9,618 bases of DNA from Planctomycetota bacterium (GTDB lineage: Bacteria; Planctomycetota; Planctomycetia; Planctomycetales; Planctomycetaceae): positions 1-9,618 of the forward strand of contig QWOR01000076.1 in assembly GCA_003669575.1 (NCBI GenBank), in the 5' to 3' direction. The translations under genes were made by a program, and so were the position numbers. This document shows positions 1 through 6,284 of the stretch, piece by piece; the first letter of the stretch is position 1; the number at the start of each line of letters is the position of its first letter. A model generated the notes under the pieces. The model was not told the origin of the DNA. It worked only from the letters and a program-made list of their open reading frames with translations, and searched no databases.

Positions 1-1
1 C

Positions 2-262
2 TACATGGAGGCCTACGAGGAGACCATCGAAGCGACCTCCACGGAATATGCCCCCTGGTACGTGATCCCCGCTGACAACAAGTGGGTCACCCGGGCGATC
101 GTCTCCCGCGTGATCGTCAAAACGATTAAATCACTCAACATGCAATGGCCGCGAGTTCCTGACAGTGATCGCCAGGCCCTCGAGAAAGCCCGCGAACAGC
201 TGTTGGCTGAACTCACCAACTCTCGACAGGGATCCCGAACTCCTAAGTCAGACGCGACCTGA
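2..262 (+). CDS. ppk2: PPK2-family polyphosphate kinase, C-terminal fragment
   Basis: This is the 3' end of a gene that begins before the window; the open frame runs from base 2 to a TGA at 260-262, about 86 residues. PPK2 enzymes are cytoplasmic and transfer phosphate between polyphosphate and nucleotides. The visible part matches the C-terminal end of the family: a Tyr-Glu-x-x-Ile segment, then TSTEYAPWYVIPADNKW, which corresponds to the conserved ApWyviPad-K-W block that follows the nucleotide-binding core, then a helix and a proline-containing end (LNMQWPRVP). The Walker A and Walker B motifs lie upstream and cannot be checked, so PPK2 class and substrate (ADP, GDP or AMP) are not decidable. 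The last 15 residues are a polar tail. An in-frame ATG at 5 is an internal methionine, not a start. The next gene follows after 59 bases in the same direction. Confidence 0.85.
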   Translation, partial: YMEAYEETIEATSTEYAPWYVIPADNKWVTRAIVSRVIVKTIKSLNMQWPRVPDSDRQALEKAREQLLAELTNSRQGSRTPKSDAT

Positions 263-309
263 CCCCGTTCACATTTGGACTGGTCACACCACTCGAACAC
301 CGTAAATCC

Positions 310-315
310 GGAGGA
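310..315 (+). promoter_or_regulatory. Shine-Dalgarno for the DinB-fold gene
   Basis: GGAGGA lies six bases before the ATG at 322, a near-ideal ribosome binding site that fixes this start. Confidence 0.75.
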
Positions 316-321
316 CACTCC

Positions 322-807
322 ATGTTCGATAACGAAATCGTGATCAACGACTTCCAGCTGCGAATGCTGGCTCGGATCGCGGCTGATATTCCAGAGGCCC
401 AGCTGTTCCAGCCCGGAGCGGGGCACGGACATCCCCCGGCATGGATTCTGGGCCATCTGGCCATCTGTGGGGAGATCGGACAGAAGTTCCTCGGTGGAAA
501 AGTAGTCCACCCGCGCTGGCTGGTTCTCTTCGGCCCCGGATCACAGGATCGAATTGCGGAAGACGTATCGCTGACCCACGCCATACTCACCCAGGCGAAC
601 ACGGACGCATATGCCCAATTCCGGGAGCTGGCGGCTCATGCGGATGCACAGCGCCTGCAAGCCCCTCACGGCGTTGAGTTACTGAAGGGCAGCGGGATCG
701 ATACCGTGGGACAGCTGATCACACATCTGCTCACCAGCCACTTCGCGACCCATCTGGCCCAGCTGTCGAGCTGTCGTCGGACTGAGGGGCACAAGGCTCT
801 CTTCTAG
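322..807 (+). CDS. DinB-superfamily (four-helix bundle) protein
   Basis: A 161-residue soluble protein of the DinB/YfiT metal-binding fold. The family signs are a His in the second helix (GHLA, His45) and a His-x3-His pair in the last long helix (SHFATHLAQ, His140 and His144). Together these give the usual three-histidine divalent metal site. The HPPAWILGHLA stretch at 37-47 is typical of the DinB_2-like branch, and the length is normal for the family (150-180). Family members include thiol transferases and DNA-damage-induced proteins, but most have no known substrate, so no reaction is assigned. The start is supported by GGAGGA six bases upstream. It lies 59 bases after the PPK2 gene and 42 bases before the permease, all on one strand. 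No terminator is visible in either gap, so cotranscription is possible, but the three products have no evident shared role. Confidence 0.85.
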   Translation: MFDNEIVINDFQLRMLARIAADIPEAQLFQPGAGHGHPPAWILGHLAICGEIGQKFLGGKVVHPRWLVLFGPGSQDRIAEDVSLTHAILTQANTDAYAQFRELAAHADAQRLQAPHGVELLKGSGIDTVGQLITHLLTSHFATHLAQLSSCRRTEGHKALF

Positions 808-835
808 GCCCCTCTCGCTTTACCCCCCAAGACAC

Positions 836-842
836 GGAAGGA
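836..842 (+). promoter_or_regulatory. Shine-Dalgarno for the permease gene
   Basis: GGAAGGA ends seven bases before the ATG at 850, so this start is well supported. Confidence 0.65.
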
Positions 843-849
843 TTCCGTC

Positions 850-2592
850 ATGCAGGGCACCTGGGCACTGACCATTCGCTCGCTGAGGCAAGACAACCGC
901 CTGCTGCGGTATCACCTGCTGCGGTTTGCCGTCGCGGGGCTGTTGGCGTTCATGGTCCTGGTCATGTGGGAATCTGGACTGAGAGGGGAGTCGCCGGGCC
1001 GAGATATGCTTTATGCTTTGGCATTCGCGAATCTCTTTGCGGTGACGATTGTGGGGGGGCTGCTGTTCGCCCCGACGATTACCGAGGAAAAGGAGGAGCA
1101 GACGCTCGGGCTGCTGCGCATGACCCGTATCGGTCCATCAGCGCTGCTCCTGGGAAAGTCCATTCCCAAACTCGTTTTGATCTCCCTCATCCTCATCATC
1201 CAGTTGCCATTGGTGTTTCTGACACGGACGTTGGGAGGCGTTGACTGGCCGTTGATCGCGAACGTCTATTTGCTGATCTTCTGCCAGCTAATCGGCGTGG
1301 TCTCGATCAGTATGGTCTCGTCCGTGGTTATGCGAACCAGTGCGGGAGCGGTGGTCCTCACCGGTGCGTTGACGTTCTTGTGGGTCATCCTCGCGATGAT
1401 TCTCGATGACATACAGCGATCGACCGCCTCTCTCTCTCCGCTGGAAGCACTCCTGTTACCAGTGATGCAATTGCTGATACCCTTGTCCCCCATCACGCAG
1501 ATGAACATCATTCTGCAAACGGGAGCAAACGTCGGCGGGACGCTCCAGACATGTCTCGCCAGCCTCTTCTTTGCGTCGGTGTGTTATCTGTTCGGAACCT
1601 GGACGTTCTCCTACTGGAATACTGAGGAATCTACACACACTGAGCTGGAGATCCTGCGTGAGAAGGCAGACCGAATCTGGCACCGACTCACTGGTCGCTT
1701 CAGCCGCCGCTCCGCACCTCCAGCCCAAACTGCTGAGGCTCAAGAGCCGCTGAGTCCCGCTACGACACCAGTGGTCACGACCACAGAAGAGCACATTGAG
1801 ACCGGACGTACTCTCAGGTCGCATGCCTGCTGGCAGCACGCGATCGCTTGGAAAGATTACTTTCTGCTGGGTGGAGGTCGAACCGGATGGCGCACCCGGT
1901 GTGTGATTGCAGCCATCTTCGTGGTGTACGCACTTTCGTCATTGACATCCGACCTCGGGCATTCGCTGATACTGGGGACATTCACCTACACGTCGAGCCC
2001 CAATCTTGCCCAGATGTGTGGCGTGTCCATTATGTCTGCCTCCATGTATGCATTCGGGCTCGATCTGGTCTATCTCACCGTCAATCTGTTTGCCCGCGAT
2101 CTCAAACAGCAGACTTGGGAATCCCTGTTGCTGCTACCGCAATCGCTCGGATCCATCTGCCGACAAAAGATCTGGGGAGCAGCTATCCACCTCATTCCCT
2201 GGGTCGCCAGTTTTGCCATCGGGTTGGCCATGGTGATGACCTTCGAGGATGTCGGATCATTGATCACCGAGATCACCGAATCTCCTCTCGTTTCCGCCTG
2301 TTTCATCCTGCATGCGACGACGATGTTCACCACGGTGCTACTGGTGCTGACCTGGTTGTCTTTGCGGCTCAATCCGTGGGTCACCATTTTGATTACCTGG
2401 TTCGCAGGCTGGGGAGTCGGGATTCTCTACATCATCACGTTCTTCATCGCGTTCGGATTTATGAGTGGCCCGGGACCACTTGAACAGCAGGTGCTCTTCC
2501 ACGTGGGTTGGATCACAGCTGGGTTGGTATTGGCATACCTGCTCATCCGTTCGATCCGCTCCACACTCCAGGGCGAGGCATCTGTGGTTTAA
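850..2592 (+). CDS. Duplicated ABC-2-type permease, about 12 membrane segments
   Basis: A 580-residue polytopic membrane protein. The N-terminal half carries hydrophobic segments near residues 22-40, 56-76, 106-126, 136-160, 165-185 and 235-255. The C-terminal half carries segments near 350-366, 396-414, 443-463, 478-502, 508-537 and 548-567. Between them lies a polar linker (about 258-345) rich in Thr, Pro and Glu. ITEEKEEQTLGLLRMT (77-92) is the cytoplasmic element that ABC-2 permeases of the NatB/ABC2_membrane type place just before their third helix; the family uses it to contact the ATPase. A weaker copy, RDLKQQTWESLLLL (416-429), sits at the matching place in the second half, so the protein looks like a fused tandem of two permease units. 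No ATP-binding subunit is encoded in the window, so the partner is elsewhere or beyond the edge. Substrate unknown. The gene ends 30 bases from the end of a convergent gene. Confidence 0.85.
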   Translation: MQGTWALTIRSLRQDNRLLRYHLLRFAVAGLLAFMVLVMWESGLRGESPGRDMLYALAFANLFAVTIVGGLLFAPTITEEKEEQTLGLLRMTRIGPSALLLGKSIPKLVLISLILIIQLPLVFLTRTLGGVDWPLIANVYLLIFCQLIGVVSISMVSSVVMRTSAGAVVLTGALTFLWVILAMILDDIQRSTASLSPLEALLLPVMQLLIPLSPITQMNIILQTGANVGGTLQTCLASLFFASVCYLFGTWTFSYWNTEESTHTELEILREKADRIWHRLTGRFSRRSAPPAQTAEAQEPLSPATTPVVTTTEEHIETGRTLRSHACWQHAIAWKDYFLLGGGRTGWRTRCVIAAIFVVYALSSLTSDLGHSLILGTFTYTSSPNLAQMCGVSIMSASMYAFGLDLVYLTVNLFARDLKQQTWESLLLLPQSLGSICRQKIWGAAIHLIPWVASFAIGLAMVMTFEDVGSLITEITESPLVSACFILHATTMFTTVLLVLTWLSLRLNPWVTILITWFAGWGVGILYIITFFIAFGFMSGPGPLEQQVLFHVGWITAGLVLAYLLIRSIRSTLQGEASVV

Positions 2593-2622
2593 GGCCGCCA
2601 CGCCTGGGACCATCACACCTTC

Positions 2623-3627
2623 TCACGACTCCGCCAGAGCCCGCAACTCGGGCTCGATCTTTTTCAGTCCTTCAGCCACGCTGACAATCGGTCGATAACC
2701 AAAATCATTCACGGCAGCTGTGATGCTGTACGAGTGTGACTGGCTGAGTTGTGCCGCCAGGAAACGTGTCATGCGCGGCTCAGACTCGATCCCGAAAACT
2801 CGATACGCCAGTTCCATGCCGTACCCAATGGCATATGCCGCCTTAGCAGAGATCCGTTTTCTCACGGGGGGCAGGCCAGCCAACTGGAGCAATTGATTCA
2901 CCCAGTCCCACAAGCGGACCGGCTCCGGCTCGTTAATAAAGTAAGCCCGACCTGCACAGCGAGCGGTGTCGTCCAGTGCGTCACACGCCTGCAGATGGGC
3001 CGCTGCGACATTCTCGACATAGGCCATTGAGATCTCATTCGCTCCGTCACCGACCTGCCGGAGCTGCCCACTCTTCGCCCGTTGGATCAGACGCGGGATT
3101 AAGTGATTGTCGCGTGGTCCCCAGATCAAGTGCGGACGCAGCGAGACGGTCAACAGCTCACCCGCTTGATTCGCCGCCAGCACCGCCCGTTCGGCGACCG
3201 CCTTCGTCTGCGGGTAATAACAGAGATAGCTGTCGGGATACGGCAATGATTCATCTCCCAGCACATGAGCCGTCCCGTCGTAGACCACGCTCGGCGAACT
3301 CGTATAGATCAGCTTGCGAACGCCCGACTTGCGACAGCCCGCCAGCACATACTCGGTGCCAACCGTGTTCGTGAGATGAAACGTCTCCCACTTTCCCCAG
3401 ATGCCAGGCACCGCGGCGGTGTGGTAGACGACATCCACCCCTGCGCAGGCCCGCTCAACAGACAAAGCGTCTCGCAAGTCCCCGATATGACACTCCACTC
3501 CCCTGTCCACCAGATCAGGAAACTCCCTGCGTGACAGGATGCGAACTGTATCCCCGCGCGCCAGGATCTGATCGACAATATGCCGACCAAGGAACCCACC
3601 TCCACCGCCGGTGACCAGAGCAAACAT
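2623..3627 (-). CDS. Extended short-chain dehydrogenase, OleD / 3-beta-HSD-like
   Basis: A 334-residue NAD(P)-dependent extended SDR, normal length for the family. It opens with a Rossmann beta strand and glycine loop (FALVTGGGGGFLGR, 2-15), followed by the acidic GDLRD (49-53), the core TAAVPGIWG (70-78), the serine region YTSSPSVVYDG (108-118), and the catalytic YPQTK (Tyr138, Lys142). RPHLIWGPRDNHLIPR (164-179) and YVENVAAAHLQA (203-214) are typical of the 3-beta-hydroxysteroid dehydrogenase branch. The IWG and TSSPSVVYDG wording resembles OleD, the NADPH reductase of long-chain olefin synthesis, but no oleA, oleB or oleC gene is visible, so that role is only a possibility; sterol, nucleotide-sugar or other hydroxy/keto substrates remain open. 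A weak purine-rich site (GGAAAGG) lies about 11 bases before the ATG. It follows the vWA gene by 45 bases on the same strand. Confidence 0.85.
   Translation of the reverse strand: MFALVTGGGGGFLGRHIVDQILARGDTVRILSRREFPDLVDRGVECHIGDLRDALSVERACAGVDVVYHTAAVPGIWGKWETFHLTNTVGTEYVLAGCRKSGVRKLIYTSSPSVVYDGTAHVLGDESLPYPDSYLCYYPQTKAVAERAVLAANQAGELLTVSLRPHLIWGPRDNHLIPRLIQRAKSGQLRQVGDGANEISMAYVENVAAAHLQACDALDDTARCAGRAYFINEPEPVRLWDWVNQLLQLAGLPPVRKRISAKAAYAIGYGMELAYRVFGIESEPRMTRFLAAQLSQSHSYSITAAVNDFGYRPIVSVAEGLKKIEPELRALAES
2637..2664 (+). terminator. Putative intrinsic terminator of the permease, inside the opposing gene
   Basis: GAGCCCG (2637-2643) and CGGGCTC (2649-2655) form a perfect 7-bp GC-rich stem with a 5-base loop (CAACT). 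Four bases later comes a run of five T (2660-2664). It lies 45 bases after the permease stop, in the direction expected for that transcript, and overlaps codons for the last residues of the minus-strand dehydrogenase. The T run starts a little late, which lowers confidence. Confidence 0.5.
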
Positions 3628-3672
3628 CCGAGGATGACCTTTCCGCTTTTTGAAATCAGGAACGCCTGTGCC

Positions 3673-6156
3673 TCACGCCAGTCTCGCCCGCTTGCGAATC
3701 AACCACTCGGCAGTCAGGCAGGCCAGCAGAAGAACCACAAGCTCCCACCGCTTCCAGAGTGGAATCAGTTCCGCAGCTGTCTCCGCCACGGGGCGACCTT
3801 CGGGCAATTCCCGAGCCAGCTGACCGGCTTCGGTCCAATGATAGAACTTGCCGTGAGTGATACGAGCCGTCTCCCGCAAATCCTCGTGATTTCCAGCCCG
3901 CTCACGCAGCTCCCGGTTGGGGATTTCGACACGGAACCGACAGGGGTCCGTCGGCGATGGCGAATCCGCAGACTCGATCCAGGCCTGATACTGCCCCACC
4001 GGTTCCATCGGCAGAACAGCCTCGTATTGCGAACCGCTCTCCCCCACGCGTTCCAGAGTCACACGCCGACGCTCCCCGCCTGATCGTTCGACAATCGCTA
4101 CCAGCGTTTCCGCTTCGCCACCCACACCACCACGGCTGCGGGCCATCAGTCGTACACTCTCACCGATCGTATAAACCGGCCGATCGCTCGTCAGCTTGAG
4201 AGTCCGTTCGGCCCCCAGCAGCTTAGCTCGACACAATTGACGCAGGACCTGCCCCCAATAGCGGCCATAGACGGCATCCTCGCGTCCCTGCCTCCATTGC
4301 CACATTTCATCGGTTGCGTGAAACAACACCTGACCTGCCCCAAACCGCTGCCATACGAGGACTGGCATTTTCCCCGAGTCGGAGAACCGATTGGACTGCA
4401 CCGCCAGTGTGACAGCTCCCGGTTTGCACTTCCCGACATTCCACGCCCAATGCAAATCGGGCAATGACCTCCACAACGCGGCCGGGTCAGCCATCTGATC
4501 ATCGAGCCGCAAAAACGTCTGAGTACGTCCGTCCGGCGTCGGCTCCAATTGAAACCCAAGTCCCAGTGTGACTTCCCGGGCAGGAAGAGTGAGGGTTTCG
4601 AGGTCCACCGGACAGAGAACTTCCAGAGGAGTCCCCTGAAACGATTTCGGATTGTGCTTCTCTCCGGCAATCAACAGCAGCCCGCCCCCCTGCTCTGCCA
4701 CGAACGATCGCAAATGCGCGAACGACTGAGGATTAAAAAATGCGAGATCGACATCCCCCAGAATCACGACATCGAACTTCTCCAGTTCGTCCTGCTGGGT
4801 CGGATACCCCGCCAGAGCGGTTCGATCTTCCTGAACGAAATCGATATCGGAGTCCTGCAGAACGGTTTTGAGTTCGATCATCTCATCGCGTTCGAGCAAC
4901 GGCTTCAAGTGGCGAAATTCCCACCGTGGCGCCCGCTCCACCAGCAACACGCGAATCTTCGTCCTCCGGACGCTGACCGAACTCTTGAGGGAATTATTCT
5001 CTACGGTCGATTCACCGGTCACGGGAACGATCGTGATCTCGTATTCCTGATCACCCTCGACCTGCGGGACCGTCAACAGCTCTATGGAGAAGGGATTCGT
5101 CGTTGGCTGGACCTCCGCCGTGGCCAGCACTTCGGTCTCGCCCACTCGGCGCAAAGTCGCTTTGACTTTCTCGTCTTTCACTCCCCAGCTGCGCACGCGG
5201 GCGGAGAACAACAGCGGATCCCCGAGTATCGCCAGCCGCTCGGCCAGTACATCGGTCAGCTCAAGATCGCGTTCGGGATCGCTGCTGCCGAGCCCCACTG
5301 AATAGATCGGAATCGCCTGTAAGTTGGCCTGCTCCGCAGCTGCGCTGGTTCGTTCGCTGGCAGACCGACTGGCAACGCCGTCTGTCAACAGTACGATCCC
5401 AGCGGGTGTCGCTCCCCGAAACTCCTCGTAGATTTTCTGGAGACAAGGTGCGGGACGAGTTTCAATGCCGTTCGGCTGAAGCTCCTTCAATGCCTGCTCC
5501 ACCGGTTGCAACTCATCTCCACCACTCGACGTGAGGGGGGCCACCGTGTCATCAAAGGTGTACGCCTTCAAACGATACCGCGTCCCGAGCGTCCTCAGCA
5601 GATTCGCTCGGGAGTCGAGAAGCACAGACTTCGCGATCTCCAGTCGGCTGGCCTCTGCCAGTTTTTTCTCTGCCAGCCAACGCCGGGCCGGTTCCGCATA
5701 TGTCGGCGAGCTGTATTGGTCGACACTCCCCATGCTGGCCGAGGTGTCGACCATCAGGACCAGGTAGGGTAACCCTGTCCGTTGCACAGACAACGCCAGC
5801 CCCGAAACCATCAGCAACAGCAGCAACAAACTTGCCACTCGCAAGGCCGTGAGAGTTGCCCGAGTGCCTCGGGGCAAACTGCGCCCCTGACGACGATATA
5901 GCCAGACAATCGCGGCGATGCCCAGCATGCCCAGGCCGACAAGTCCTCCAGGCAGCCCCCCCGCTGTGGTGTCACGAGCGACGATCTCCCAGGCAGTCCC
6001 TTGACCGGGTTCAGCGGTCGGTACCTCAAAGTACCATTCGATCAATCGCTGGAGTCGATTCACGGTGACGACACGACAGGGGATGAAACAGACACCAGCG
6101 AGGAACAGCCAACACCAAGTAGCGTGAATCTTACCACGACTTAACCCTCCTCGCAT
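3673..6156 (-). CDS. Membrane-anchored vWA protein with GATase1-like domain
   Basis: About 827 residues from the chosen ATG at 6156. Hydrophobic segments lie near 12-27, 71-87 and 106-124, followed by a vWA domain (about 128-315). Its MIDAS metal site is intact in the first motif, DTSAS (Asp137, Ser139, Ser141), and in LLTDGV (Asp259). A beta-rich stretch follows, then a region of about 400-633 with a class I glutamine-amidotransferase-like fold (RVLLVERAPRWEFRHLKPLL, VVILGDVDL, GGGLLLIAGE). No nucleophile Cys is present at the elbow, so it is not an amidase. A last membrane helix (802-816) and the basic tail RKRARLA end it. Such proteins are frequent in planctomycetes, usually near MoxR and DUF58 genes; neither is seen here. 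Role unknown; a surface or periplasmic protein-interaction scaffold is inferred. Start choice: AAGGA lies 8 bases upstream of 6156. The open frame extends to 6372 but would overlap the neighbouring gene. A GTG at 6063 fits the conserved part but has no ribosome site. Confidence 0.8.
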   Translation of the reverse strand: MRGGLSRGKIHATWCWLFLAGVCFIPCRVVTVNRLQRLIEWYFEVPTAEPGQGTAWEIVARDTTAGGLPGGLVGLGMLGIAAIVWLYRRQGRSLPRGTRATLTALRVASLLLLLLMVSGLALSVQRTGLPYLVLMVDTSASMGSVDQYSSPTYAEPARRWLAEKKLAEASRLEIAKSVLLDSRANLLRTLGTRYRLKAYTFDDTVAPLTSSGGDELQPVEQALKELQPNGIETRPAPCLQKIYEEFRGATPAGIVLLTDGVASRSASERTSAAAEQANLQAIPIYSVGLGSSDPERDLELTDVLAERLAILGDPLLFSARVRSWGVKDEKVKATLRRVGETEVLATAEVQPTTNPFSIELLTVPQVEGDQEYEITIVPVTGESTVENNSLKSSVSVRRTKIRVLLVERAPRWEFRHLKPLLERDEMIELKTVLQDSDIDFVQEDRTALAGYPTQQDELEKFDVVILGDVDLAFFNPQSFAHLRSFVAEQGGGLLLIAGEKHNPKSFQGTPLEVLCPVDLETLTLPAREVTLGLGFQLEPTPDGRTQTFLRLDDQMADPAALWRSLPDLHWAWNVGKCKPGAVTLAVQSNRFSDSGKMPVLVWQRFGAGQVLFHATDEMWQWRQGREDAVYGRYWGQVLRQLCRAKLLGAERTLKLTSDRPVYTIGESVRLMARSRGGVGGEAETLVAIVERSGGERRRVTLERVGESGSQYEAVLPMEPVGQYQAWIESADSPSPTDPCRFRVEIPNRELRERAGNHEDLRETARITHGKFYHWTEAGQLARELPEGRPVAETAAELIPLWKRWELVVLLLACLTAEWLIRKRARLA

Positions 6157-6164
6157 GCATGCTT

Positions 6165-6169
6165 TCCTT
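6165..6169 (-). promoter_or_regulatory. Shine-Dalgarno deciding the vWA start
   Basis: On the minus strand AAGGA stands eight bases before the ATG at 6156-6154, with GGAGG (6177-6173) further out. This favours that start over longer or shorter in-frame choices. An overlapping out-of-frame ATG (6160-6158) leads to a stop after nine codons. Confidence 0.5.
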
Positions 6170-6197
6170 CTGCCTCCATGGTTGCCAAAATAGCTGA

Positions 6198-6206
6198 TGT
6201 GATAAT
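6198..6206 (+). promoter_or_regulatory. Possible extended -10 promoter of the GspE-like gene
   Basis: TGT followed by GATAAT (hexamer 6201-6206) reads as an extended -10 element. No good -35 sits at 16-18 bases, and TTGCCA at 6182-6187 is too close (13 bases). The element lies inside an imperfect inverted repeat, TGAT-N6-ATCA (6196-6209), which could be an operator. A start near 6213 would put the hairpin at 6218-6258 at the head of the leader. Confidence 0.25.
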
Positions 6207-6217
6207 CAACCTGGTCC

Positions 6218-6258
6218 GTCCGGCCAGTGGCTTTGTGTAACAAGGTCACCGGCCGGGT
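6218..6258 (+). promoter_or_regulatory. Long leader stem-loop upstream of the GspE-like gene
   Basis: Bases 6218-6235 pair with 6241-6258 around the 5-base loop TGTAA. There are 13 Watson-Crick pairs and four G-U pairs, with one A-C mismatch (6226/6250). The outer stem is CCGGCC (6220-6225) against GGCCGG (6251-6256). The hairpin ends 13 bases before the ribosome binding site. The G-U pairs are lost if the other strand is transcribed, so it is a better structure in + strand RNA. No T run follows, so it is not a simple terminator. Confidence 0.55.
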
Positions 6259-6271
6259 CAGTCGGCTGCAC

Positions 6272-6278
6272 GAGGGGA
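6272..6278 (+). promoter_or_regulatory. Shine-Dalgarno deciding a GTG start
   Basis: GAGGGGA lies six bases before the GTG at 6285. It supports GTG as the true start and hence the acidic N-terminus of the protein. Confidence 0.65.
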
Positions 6279-6284
6279 CTTCCT

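Noticed and set aside
13..510. 165-codon minus-strand frame over the PPK2 end and DinB gene
   Set aside because: Both + strand genes have family motifs and the minus frame has none.
1848..2483. 211-codon + strand frame inside the permease
   Set aside because: Out of frame with the membrane protein; Arg/His/Cys-rich, typical of a shifted frame.
4549..5301. 250-codon open frame on the + strand
   Set aside because: Fully antisense to the vWA gene, whose protein has clear domains; no ribosome site or recognisable protein features.
6182..6206. TTGCCA with GATAAT as a standard sigma-70 promoter
   Set aside because: The spacing is only 13 bases; kept only as a possible extended -10 without a -35.
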